From positions 2,896 to 54,534 of the forward strand of contig NAOQ01000304.1 in NCBI GenBank assembly GCA_002751075.1: a stretch of DNA of 51,639 nucleotides. The letters run 5' to 3'. The notes under the pieces are model-generated. The model worked only from the letters and a program-made list of their open reading frames with translations. It was not told the DNA's origin and did not search any database. Both the position numbers and the translations under genes were made by a program. Shown in pieces: positions 38,472 through 49,400 of this stretch. Source of the stretch: Ichthyophonus hoferi (lineage: Eukaryota; Opisthokonta; Ichthyosporea; Ichthyophonida; Ichthyophonidae). Numbering within the stretch: the first letter of the stretch is position 1; every line of letters begins with the position of its first letter.

Positions 38472-40290
38472 AGTAGCTCTGGTATTGTGTATATTATTCT
38501 TTGACAAATAACCAAGATAAGCCCCTTCTATTATTCAATATATATATATATATGTGTGTGTGTATGTGCTAATATCTATACTAACATATATAATAAATAG
38601 AATATAATATGTAATATACAATACAATAGAAAATAATAATAGTATAATATAATTATTGTGGAATGTGAAAAGAATCGTAATATTGACGTAATTTTAGCAA
38701 TCATGTATGATTGGTTTATATTTACAGATTGTGTATTATAATTGGTTAGAATAAAATCTAATAGTATGTAAATTAGCCAACATGACTATTTGTAGTCGTA
38801 CCGGTTGTGTAATAAAATATAATGCATACAGCGCTAGGAACACATCGCAAATAAACATTTGTATAGCAAGTGTATACTGTCTAATAGTATTGACACATGA
38901 TTTGATTAACAGGATATTAAAGATCAACATTAAAACAATCGAGGGACTATAGCCATTGATACTGTAAGACAACTGTAATAGAATAATATTACAGGTACCT
39001 AGACATACTATATATTAGCTATTACTTAAAGGCTTGGACTGCAGACACACAAATACATTATAAAATGTCTAAATTTATTAGTATATTGTTAGAAATAGTT
39101 GACAACAACCAAAAAATAACACACATAAAACAATGGGGTCCTTAGAAGTTTAAGACTTTAGTCACTTACGACTGAAGGAATAATAATTCATTGGTTGAAT
39201 AAAATTATATATCAAAGGTTATTGGTAAGGCATATCAAAATTGTAAAAAACAATGTAGTAAAAAGAATATGGAGTGATTGTATCCTAGAAATAACAATAA
39301 TTTATTGTAAATTTAGAAAATACACCAATACTGGGATTACATTAAAATTTTATTGTCAACCGAATCAGTCTGCTTTTGTTAGGTATCAGCCTATATGCGT
39401 TAAGTTATAATGACATGTATGATACACCATGTTTTATATGAATCATTATTTTAAAATGCAATTTTTAAGATTATACCCTATACAACACTAGCTGCACAAT
39501 CCTTTGTATTTCATTCCCTCTTTCCTCTTGCAATATAGCCAGTATGTCCTATATACCTCAAACGAAAAAGGGCAGCATATTCTTATTTTTAAACTTCCCA
39601 TTTATCATAACTTCATATTAATGGTCTTCTGTGTTGTATATTTTATGTGAGACAGCAATGGACCTTCTTGTGTGTAATTGTAGTTAGGCTATGCACTATA
39701 GTACCCAGCAATACTATCATCATTTTAGATCTATATACGTGTTATGTAATAATCGAGTCGCCAGACTATATCCTGCCACTTTAATATACGATTCCAGACT
39801 GTCTATTAATGTACACATACCCCCTCAAGGAAAAGGTTTGTTTTAAATAATAATAAAAAGGAAAGAAGAATAGCAACAGGACTATCCCTAAGGTAAAAGA
39901 AAATAAAGGGTTAAATATTATGATCCTGGTTATAGCTCTAAACACATGTTGTACAGTAGGATATATGTATTTCTTCTATGTGTACACATGATTGTCTCCA
40001 CTACATCAAGAGTCATTAATGTGTTCTTTGGTGACCGTATGCTTTTAATCAGTACTTCCAATCATATCCAAGATATTATTTTTTATTATATTTTAGCTGG
40101 ACCGATTGGAGTTCAGGCATTTTATTTTACACACCCCATAAGAGGTAATATCTTATTGCATCATTTGTCTTCTGTTCGCCCAGGCCAGTAGGGCGTATAT
40201 CATACACATACATAAAACCATCCAATCAACTACCAAAAGGGTAGGTAGAGAGGTACCTAATTCTATTTACAAGCCAATGGCTATTCGTAA
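38472..40290. other. Intergenic AT-rich region
   Basis: No exon recognised on either strand. It contains an (AT)n-(GT)n run near 38540-38570 and the 3' flank of the DGAT2-like gene, where TTTATT at 40082-40087 reads AATAAA on the minus strand. Confidence 0.55.
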
Positions 40291-41907
40291 TTAGCCTACA
40301 ACGGAGAGAGATGATCTGCGGTCCTGGGCATACGTTACCTTGTACTTGTCATAGAGTCTCTTAAGACTCTCTACATAGAGATTATGGTACAGATGGACAT
40401 CCTCCACTGTAGGGTTATCTATCTGGGGACAGTCGATGGGCTTCCCTACAATGGCTGTTAGAGGTTTACGCACAGGTATGCAGCCAAAGTTGTACTGGAA
40501 GAACCCCCGGCCATGGAAGACTGGAAGGGAGAAGCCCATCATCTTTAGCATCTTCTCCTGACCTTTCCGAAGGAAGGTATTCGGTTCACTACCGAGAGGC
40601 ATGCGGAAGAGATCATTCTCATTAAAGCCGAACACAGGCACTAAGCCCGCTCCATTTTGCAGGGCAAGTTTCACAAAGCCATGTCGTTTGGCTAGGGTGA
40701 GGTTGTTGGTTTTAGGCTTAGTATCAAGGGCCTCAGCAGCCCCTCCGACTACTATGACAACACTCTGCCCCTTCCCATTGTTTAGGACATACTGTAGGGA
40801 CTTCTTGCTAACTGACACTGCCCCCATAGCCAGTAATAGTTCTCTTAACAATGGCACCCGAAAGTTTTCAGAGAGAGTGGCAACATGAAATGTGGTTTCT
40901 GGGAATAGCTCAGAGACCCCAGTGGCCTCAGTCATGAAATTAGTCAGTACACCCATACTAAAAATACCATGAGGGTGATAACCTAAGACATAGTTCTTGT
41001 CTGACCTTAGGACACACTCTTCATCCCTAATAAGCTGGGCGGGGAAGTAGTCTCGGAGAAAGCACCACCAGGTAAGTCTGCGTACATAGTCAACCCGACG
41101 CCCCCCATGAGAGGGAGCCCTATCAGTCAGGTAGTGATAGACGTAAGGGATAGTGAACGCCCACAAGTACGTTTTTACTATACAGAAGTAGAAGAGAAAG
41201 AGGGCGAATGGGATAAGAAATATCACTGTGCTGCAGAAGGCAGCCAGAGTCTGTACACGTCGTTGCCAAGGGAGATCGGTCACGGGCGCAAAGTGTACGC
41301 CACCAATAACAGTACCTCCCTTCTTATGTGTTTCTGTCACTATCTCTGTCTCGGTAATGGTTTCAGTAGGCTTAATATCTCCCTCTCCCTCTCTCTTGAT
41401 ATTCTCTTGAGCTACCTCCTCCTTCTCAGGCAGGGTATCCTTTTTAACATCACCCTCCGGTGTAGGAGTGTCTACAGGCATCTCTGTAATGTGCTCTAAG
41501 ACCTTCTCCTCTACCACCTCAACTTGTTCAGCAATAATAGTCTCCGTAGGTTTAATAGCTCCCTCTCCCTCTCCCTTGGTATTCTCTTGAGCTACCTCCT
41601 CCTTCTCAGGCAGGGTGTCCTTTTTAGCATCACCTTCCGGTGTAGGGGTGTCTACAGGCATCTCTGTAATGTGCTCTAAGACCTTCTCCTCTACCACCCC
41701 AACTTGTTCAGCAGTAATAGTCTCCGTAGGCTTAATAGCTCCCTCTCCTTCTCTCTTGGTATTCTCTTTAGCTACCTCCTCCTTCTTAGGCAGGATGTCC
41801 TTTTCAACATCACCCTCCAGTGTAGGGGTATCTACAGGCATCTCTGTAGTATGCTCTAGAACCCTCCCCTCTACCACCCCAACTTCTTCAGCAAGACCTT
41901 CTGCCAT
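40291..41907 (-). CDS. DGAT2: DGAT2/MOGAT-type acyltransferase, intronless, with N-terminal repeats
   Basis: Diacylglycerol O-acyltransferase 2 family: acyl-CoA plus diacylglycerol gives triacylglycerol at the ER and lipid droplet. One open frame of 538 residues (human DGAT2: 388). Residues 1-205 are an acidic, Pro/Glu/Thr-rich extension with three 60-residue repeats (9-188). A hydrophobic hairpin (about 221-258) precedes HGGRR and FLRDYFPAQLI. The family signatures follow: YHPHGI (HPHG at 311-314, catalytic His), FMTEATGVSELFP, ATLSENFRVPLLRE, VVGGAAEAL, KRHGFVKLALQNGAGLVPVFGFNENDLF, and FHGRGFF with IPVRKPLTAIVGKPI. No key residue appears lost. No intron is seen although neighbouring genes have 4 to 31, which suggests origin by retroposition or intron loss. 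DGAT2 against MOGAT2 cannot be settled here. Confidence 0.96.
   Translation of the reverse strand: MAEGLAEEVGVVEGRVLEHTTEMPVDTPTLEGDVEKDILPKKEEVAKENTKREGEGAIKPTETITAEQVGVVEEKVLEHITEMPVDTPTPEGDAKKDTLPEKEEVAQENTKGEGEGAIKPTETIIAEQVEVVEEKVLEHITEMPVDTPTPEGDVKKDTLPEKEEVAQENIKREGEGDIKPTETITETEIVTETHKKGGTVIGGVHFAPVTDLPWQRRVQTLAAFCSTVIFLIPFALFLFYFCIVKTYLWAFTIPYVYHYLTDRAPSHGGRRVDYVRRLTWWCFLRDYFPAQLIRDEECVLRSDKNYVLGYHPHGIFSMGVLTNFMTEATGVSELFPETTFHVATLSENFRVPLLRELLLAMGAVSVSKKSLQYVLNNGKGQSVVIVVGGAAEALDTKPKTNNLTLAKRHGFVKLALQNGAGLVPVFGFNENDLFRMPLGSEPNTFLRKGQEKMLKMMGFSLPVFHGRGFFQYNFGCIPVRKPLTAIVGKPIDCPQIDNPTVEDVHLYHNLYVESLKRLYDKYKVTYAQDRRSSLSVVG
41344..41883 (-). repeat. Three 180-bp in-frame tandem repeats inside the DGAT2-like gene
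   Basis: Encodes residues 9-68, 69-128 and 129-188. Each unit reads roughly V(G/E)VVE..VLEH.TEMPVDTP, then EGD..KD.LP.KEEVA.EN, then EGEG.IKPTETI. Units 2 and 3 are nearly identical and unit 1 differs more, so the latest duplication is recent. The segment is strongly acidic and probably disordered. Confidence 0.95.
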
Positions 41908-42065
41908 ATCTACTATAACACCCTTTATTGTGTCCTGTAGTAGTATTATAATTCTGGGGACCCACCCGTGATACTAATACTTCAACCAGCTCCAATATTA
42001 TTCGCCTTGATGCAAGTGAGAATCATGTTCTATCTAAGGCGAATCTATTTTGTACCACTCAGTGT

Positions 42066-42101
42066 GGGGGGTGGGGGGGATTACAATCCCGCTCTAGGGG
42101 G
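42066..42101 (+). promoter_or_regulatory. G-rich tract upstream of the DGAT2-like start
   Basis: G runs at 42066-42071, 42073-42079 and 42097-42101 lie about 160 bp upstream of the minus-strand ATG in an AT-rich setting. They could fold as a G-quadruplex or bind a GC-box factor. Function is inference. Confidence 0.35.
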
Positions 42102-44386
42102 ATAACTGCAATGTGTGGTACAGAATTACATTACTGGGAATTTTTCTAATGTTTATTTTGGAAATAGTCTAATATGAACTGATTAAAAGCCTTGCTATAT
42201 ATTGTTTTATATCAAATATAACAATTTTGTAAATATTGTTTAAAAATCAGTACTTCTTGGTGAATATTGTTATTATATATTTTGTAGTGTAAATTCTAAG
42301 TAACATAGGGGGGCACAGAGATAAAATGTGCAAGCAGCACATGCAGCAGATATTACATTTCAATAACATTCTGTTATCCAATTGCTATTGTTTTAGAGGA
42401 AAAGGCGATTAATGACTCGCTTTGGCCCCTTTTTGTTTCCGTAAATAAATTGGGTTTCATTTATAATCGTTTTTTATAACTTGCTTGGCTTCATTTATTG
42501 TTATACGCCTTTGCACAACATATTTTGATTATTTTTATGATAAAACTGTCATATAGTGCTAATAATAATTGCGGTTAAGAACTTAATACAATAAAGTGTA
42601 TTTATCCAATACCTACCTATGTTTTACAGACTTTGCCAGAGCAACTCACATTCTCAACGCCTGGGAACGGCGTGATTACATATCACGTTTAAAAATGTAG
42701 TTTTTAGGAAATATTAGATGCCACCCTGGTTTAAACTTACAATTGGATCATGTGCCAGCCGAATGAATCGAATAGTAAGGAGTTGACATAGGGTTTGCCT
42801 AATAGGGTAAGGAAAGGATTCTATTGCGTTATTTTATTGGCTCTCTCTTATTTATGAAGTTACTCGTGAAAATAAACGATGAGGACCCCTAGATAAAACG
42901 TGCCATACCATTAGTGTTCCGCGTAACACGGGGGTTATATGGCCTACTTTTTAATACTGGCCTCATTGAAAGTGGCCTATGCATCTATTCCCCGGCCAGG
43001 TTACCATAGAACCATGTTTCTTATCCCAGTGGGTTCTGTATTATTACTAAGGCATGTGTGTTTCTTTAATGTTTACTATATGGAGGCAGGTCTGTCCCTT
43101 TTTGGAAGATTACAAGAACTGATAAAATATTTATCCTTGGAATGTCATTATAATCATTTGGTGGGAACACAACAACACTAAACTGTGCACTGGCAGGACA
43201 TAAAGGTGGAGCGGATCTACAAAATAGAATAATTACTTATGCAAGACCGTTGTTAACTCGAGTTTTTACCACCAGCCCAGCAAAAGATACCCTTATACAA
43301 AACCAAATTGAAATACGCGAGTTTGAACCAGTTATTAGTCACAGATTGTTATAATAATAATGAGTAAAATTCAACAAAAATTTAAATCTCTATAGCAATT
43401 TTTTGTTACGTGTTGTTTATATTGCTGCAGTAAGCAAACACTACCTACACTCTTTATAATCAGGTTGGAGCAAATCATTAGGGCTGTTGGGTGTAGTGAC
43501 ACCCCATCAAGGACCTCCCAACTCTCAATAACCTATACCTCTTAGGTTTATTAGAAGTGATCTAACATGATATTTTCAATAAAGGAAAAAGACAATTTTC
43601 TGAAGAGGGAGTATTATGAAGAAACTGGATTATTTATTAGGCGCTCCAAGGTTCTGTCTTTGAAAATGAAGTTCAATGTAGAATAAGTCTAACAAGGTGA
43701 CCAATAAGCTAATCTAGTTCAACCGTTTAGTTAAACCTGTCTGATGGTTTTCTTTTTTTAAAAAAAAATTGAGAAATTCTTCTTTATATGAAAACCTCTG
43801 AGTGGACATTTTGGTATTCCAATAAGCAAAGTGCAATTTCATAAGTTCAAACCATAATTTGAGAATATTCTTTGACAATCTGTAAGCATCTAGTCCTACT
43901 AGACATTTCAAGCTCCTTAGTAATAGTAGCTGATCTTTTAGTTAGACTGACGCCAAAAAGTACCCCTCATAGAGAAATCAAAAAATTCTGACAAAGTTTG
44001 TCAGAACTATAGAGAGAAAATCTAAAACTGCACCCTTCCTTCGTAATCGTGCGTATTAGATATATAAATTTTGTGCTTGGGAACCTCAGCCTTTCGCATT
44101 TAGATACAAGAGGCATTCAATACTGGTAGGAGATTATCGCATGATATATGTATGGAACAAGTGCGATATGCCAAAGGCCTAATAAAGCTGTGTGGCTTTA
44201 TCTGTAGTACCAAGGGATAACGGGAGGATGTCCCAAGATTCTTATATATTGTATCTACAAAGTACAGGTGGTAGGCCAAGGTAATAGCATTTACCAATAA
44301 TGCTATAATAATAATAATATCTTGCACCCTGGAAGAAATATGTGAACTTGAACAATGGCACCCCAATGGATCATTACCTTATGGCT
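42102..44386. other. Intergenic AT-rich region
   Basis: No exon recognised on either strand. The longer open frames here (for example 42939-43181 plus, 43714-43911 minus) show no splice support or family motif. Confidence 0.55.
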
Positions 44387-44732
44387 ACATATACAAGCAT
44401 ACCCTGCTGCCTTGATAAGCACACCCAACCTATATACAATGTAACCATTATATCAGTGAAAATGTTTTAAGTGGGACAACAAATATAGTCCAATCTGGTC
44501 ATACCTTAGCGTTATTTCATTACCAATCTCCAATATTGAAAGTGGAAGACAGCATAATACATTATTAGGAGTTTCAATAAAAGGTACGTATTGAAATACT
44601 GTAGGATACTGGGGACCTGTGTTTAGAGCATACTCATTGTTGTCCCACTTAAAACATTTTCACCGATATAATAGTTACATTGTATATAAGTTGGGTGTGC
44701 TTATCAAGGCAGCAGGGTATGTTTGTACATGT
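44387..44732. repeat. Foldback element: two 96-nt inverted arms around a 154-bp spacer
   Basis: Arms 44387-44482 and 44637-44732 are reverse complements with five differences and no indel. All five are transitions. The conserved core includes CCTGCTGCCTTGATAAGC and AAAATGTTTTAAGTGGGAC. No open frame or transposase is present and no target duplication is obvious. It may be a foldback MITE or, if transcribed, a long hairpin RNA locus. Confidence 0.88.
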
Positions 44733-45751
44733 CTATATACTAGACACTTTTTATCTTTAATTAAGTCATGGTTCTAATATGTTGATCTTTTAGAAGGCAA
44801 TACAAACTCTTGAGTTATGTTTATGTTTTTTTTCCTTTACTCGTATTTCTTCATCATTTTCTTTTGTTATGTATTATAGAACATTTCGGATCAACAAATC
44901 TAATAGCCTGCCTATGGCACCGCCATAAGCATAGTATCTCGCCATATTATATTATAAAAACAATATAATATGTAGTATTGATTGGGAGGTTACGCGAAGT
45001 TATCATCAACAGCCAGTCCGGGCCATTAACAGGTGACCCTTATCTTCCTCATCGCTTTGTATTATCTTTGATTATTTCTATGCCTTTCCTATCGACAATG
45101 AACTGTCAGTGATTGAGGACGCCTTACTGTTATGAGGATATGATGGGTTACCAGTACTGATTACCATAAAGGATATATCTAATAGAGGTTCATATGGTTT
45201 CCTCCTATGGCCTCTGGCCATACATACATATCTTATATACATACACCTCTTCTTATATTAAGCTAGCACTACCGTCCATATATTTTTTATTGGGTCGCCA
45301 CGGATTTTCCAATTATTATCAAAGGGTTATCACTTAACGTCACAATGTAGCATAATTATTACCACTAGAATTCTATGTATGTTTGTGTAAGTATAGCCTA
45401 AATTAACTTATGTGTAGACCATGATTGCAAAAGTGGGGGGATAGAAATCCTGTTATATAGTAAATTAAATATAATAGTAGTCGCAGGGGAAGAAAGAGCG
45501 TTAGGTTGCCAAGGAAGAAGCACACCAATCATCTCTATAGACACTTATTCTCTGGGCCTTCTATCAGTTAGTCCTTGTCCACCATAATAATACTCACAAA
45601 GGATAAATGTCCAAGCGTACTTCCCGTTGATTAGACAACGTTCTCTCCCGGATGAACGATGTTATGGTGCTTACCGTATAATGAATAACAGTTAAAAATG
45701 CGTACAAACATGCCATCATTTATTGTTGAAGTAACTCAGCCTCTAAAAGTG
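44733..45751. other. Intergenic region
   Basis: I see no exon on either strand and no strong repeat. Confidence 0.5.
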
Positions 45752-46180
45752 TTAAGCTGAATACTTCATAATGTCTTGTAAATGTCTTTTATCAGTAATA
45801 ATTTCGGCCACCGAGACCCAACGCAACCCATTGGTTATGAACACAACATATCGACAATAGTGTTTATGAGGGTCATGTTTTATAACAGTTAAGGATGTAG
45901 ACAGAGCCTTATCATCAGCAGGGGTAGGTACACGACCAGGGAGGTAGCTACTAATGATCTCCAAAGAAACAATATGTTTGGAAACTACATTAAACGTCTA
46001 TATACAAATTCCAATGCAATTACTAATGAGCCATTTAATAATACCTGCAACGGTTGGTTTTAAATTACCATCAATCTAAACTACATCAAAACCAGCCACA
46101 TGATCATCATGGTAACCTTCGTTGTACACCAATCCCATGCGCCTCATGCTTTTCATAGCAAGTATGTATTGACACGCCAT
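45752..46180 (-). CDS. Possible minus-strand gene fragment, unrecognised
   Basis: A likely terminal exon at 45752-45958 follows an acceptor (TTTCTTTGGAG) and encodes SYLPGRVPTPADDKALSTS, then CRYVVFITNGLRWVSVAEII and a stop after MKYSA. Its composition is protein-like. The pattern of RYVVF followed by a Trp/Val strand and AEI resembles the last strands of a discoidin (F5/8C-like) fold, but this is speculation. A second short frame at 46076-46180 begins with Met (MACQYILAMKSMRRMGLVYN). I could not join the two with confident splice sites. It lies just downstream of the aminotransferase stop. Confidence 0.3.
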
Positions 46181-46203
46181 GTGTTTTTTGAAACTCTTAC
46201 TTG

Positions 46204-46209
46204 TTTATT
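46204..46209 (-). other. Possible polyadenylation signal of the aminotransferase
   Basis: AATAAA on the minus strand about 260 nt past the stop. It overlaps the start side of the uncertain fragment 45752-46180, so assignment is tentative. Confidence 0.35.
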
Positions 46210-46466
46210 AGTCAGAGAATAGACCTATAGGATGACACTAGGAATATATCAGGTAACAGCTATACTACAACGGTGTCTACCATAAAACCACCCATCCAAC
46301 CAAAACCAATAACACGCCTTAATAATTCCTAACATGATAGCACATAGTTAAAGGAAGAAATACTTCCTAGGACCCTCCTCCCACCTCCTGCCTTCAGTCA
46401 TGTATTATAGGTAGCATCAAGCAATACATGTGGGTCAGGCCACCTAGTGTTATAAGCTCTGTGATG

Positions 46467-49400
46467 TTACTGGTGTGGTGTTACTGTGGCAATAAATCGG
46501 CCTAGACGAACAGCCCCTTCCACTAGTATTTCCTCAGGATAATATGCATAACATAGACGCATCCTATCACCATAGAGTCCATTGGGTGAGCATCTAGCAC
46601 CTTTGATGGGATAGGAAAGGCAAGATTAATGAGAGTTGAATGGAGATAAATAAGCCTTACTACCTGGTCAGGTTGTTTATCTCTCTGGTTTTTTTTGGTA
46701 TCTCTATTGGTAGATCTCACTTAATGACCAAGCTCTTCATTCACTAACAATAATTAGTTTATCTATTAAATTATTTATTCACCAATCACTATTAATGCAT
46801 AATGATATCCCCATCCAATCATATATATACCTGTAGTGTAGAAGCAATCAAATTTCTGCTTGGCCAGTGCTGAGTGTATAGCAAAGTTAAATCCAGGCAC
46901 CCACACCCATACAAAGTACCCTCCATCGCCACTGTCTATCTTTGCACAGGCTGGCAGATGTTTCTTTAGTGCAGCGACTAGTGCATCCTGTAGGAATGGA
47001 TATGTTGGCATAGAGTATACTATATATCTATGGCTGGAATCCCATATATATTATATGTATATACTCTACCTTCAAACATAGGCATCTTGTTATGCAATGA
47101 TAAAGATAAACCTATAGCTAGTAGCCTACATGTTGGCCTAGAATGATTTATGTTTACCCAAGAAGGCAGTGCCAATATAATCTACCAATGGATTCGTACA
47201 ATGCAATATCCAGAAGATTTTAATTGGTTAATGGCATTACCAATTGAAAACAAAGATACTGTACACGTTTGCTAACACATAAAAGGCATATGTATGTTTT
47301 TCTTCATTAGGGAGAGTCACATCTACGATGGCTAGTGCTGGGTGTATTTTTTCCACAATATTTAATCAAAGAGAGTAGGAATATAGAGATAATCATATTA
47401 TAGTGATAGTAGATAGTCATATTATAGAGATAGTAAGATTAGAGATAGTAAGATTATAGAGATAGTCATATTATAGAGATAGTCATATTATAGAGATAGT
47501 AAGATTAGAGATAGTCATATTATAGAGTATAGAGATAGTCATATTATAAAGATAGTAAGATTAGAGATAGTAAGATTATATTTAGCTGGCCCTAAATAAA
47601 AATGTTCAGTATTATACCAGTATATGGTACAAAATCACATAAGTTGGGGCGGACAAAGTAGAGTGAAATAATAATAACAGGGCGGTACTTGTCCACCAAA
47701 AGACAGTAAACATGTACTACTGCCACTACTGACATAGTATCCTCCTGCTCATCCAATTATCAGGACCATTAGATAGGGACGTCCAACCAATGAAGGTGCT
47801 ATCTCCCTTATTAAAGCGTAGTCTGTGCATTCCCCTACCTTTCTATGGTAAAGGGTAGTACGAAGCCTGTCTATATGTGATGTCAGAGTACCACTCTCCA
47901 TCATGCTTAACACTATGGCACAAGCGAATGGGTTGAGTCCTCCTCCACTGTAGCCCCACCATTGACTGCATTATTATAACTCCCTCTGAAATCATTGGTC
48001 TTATCATCCATTTCTTCCCTTTTCTAGACCACATTTGGAATGATCTCTGTACTACTCCAACCACCAACCATCCACGCACCATTATTTTCGTTTCTATTCG
48101 TTCAGAATGGCATATTATTGACTCATGAATCATTACTTGTTATGTAGTGAGAAGAAAATGATATGGGTAGAGAGGAGAGGCAAGACCTTACATAACACAT
48201 AACCAAGATAGAAGGACATCACAGGTACACCTCTCTATAGAATCACACCAACAACCCTAGCCATTGCTGTAAAAATATTATTAACATGTAGTACTAGAGT
48301 AGACCAACAGAGGGCACAGGGGAGGCTGGTCCATTAGGATCAGAATAACAGAGAAAAAGAGGAGAATAGAGCTAGATATCAACAGGTGGCAAGCTTACCT
48401 GGCGATATATCCTCGATTGGCCATCATCTTCGCACGCTCAGGGAGGGTTTGAATCCAACCAAGCCTAGTATCAGAGAGAATATTAGCAAATCAACACATA
48501 CATAGAAAAGTAGGTAGGTAAATAAGGCCGCACTTAGATTCCTGTTTAGGAGGTGGACCTAAAGGGGTATATGTATGTACTTGTAGTATAGTAGATACAC
48601 AGGTTGGGTGCATGCTATTCAATAAACACATAGCATATGTATTTAAATACATGAAACTGAATATTCTATGTGGGTTGACCTATATGTCCCTCTGTCTGTG
48701 CTTGCAAATAGAAAGATGTATGGTATGGTATGAGGGTGTACAGCCAAGGCAGTGGCTGATATTGCCATCTCATAGACAGCCGTGAGACGACCTACTACTC
48801 CTATAGGACCCTACAGAAAGATGGGTATTATTCCCTACCATACACTATATTCCTCCTATAGACTATATAAATCACCCAATAAAATCACACCTGAGACCCG
48901 GAGCCAATAGTTTACTGAAAGAGCCCAGGGAGATGCCATTCTTGGTGTAGTGTGGAAAGGGAGGAGGGGGTATGCAAAGGGCCCCCGGGAAGGAAAGGAG
49001 TTGGTACACGTCATCGCTGACTATCAGCACGTTATAACTGGGTAATGTACACAGGTCAATGAGTTCGCCTCTAGTCTCTTTTAGTCCCTCTTCCCATGTC
49101 ATTAGTGTGATCAAACCAAAGATTTAATTATCATTTATAGATCATGTATGCGTTTAGATATGGCTGGGTTATACCGAGATAAAAATAAACAGCCAATAGA
49201 GAGTGAGAGATAAGACAATAAGGGAGGGAAGGAAGAAAGCATGTGAATTGGAAAATAGAAAAATAAACCTATGAATATGAGAATAGGAAGCCGTATGAGG
49301 GGAGACTGGTAATGATTGGTCCTTACCGTTCACAGATTTCTGATATGGCCTCCCTTCTGGCATGAGAGAGAGTAGCCGAGGTTGGGTTCCCTGTACATTT

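Noticed and set aside
41107-41971. Plus-strand frames of 118-130 residues opposite the DGAT2-like gene
   Set aside because: They are antisense shadows of the repeat array, rich in Ser, Thr and Val because of the repeated codons.
43714-43911. 65-residue minus-strand frame as a transposase remnant
   Set aside because: AT-driven composition and no motif or repeat boundary.
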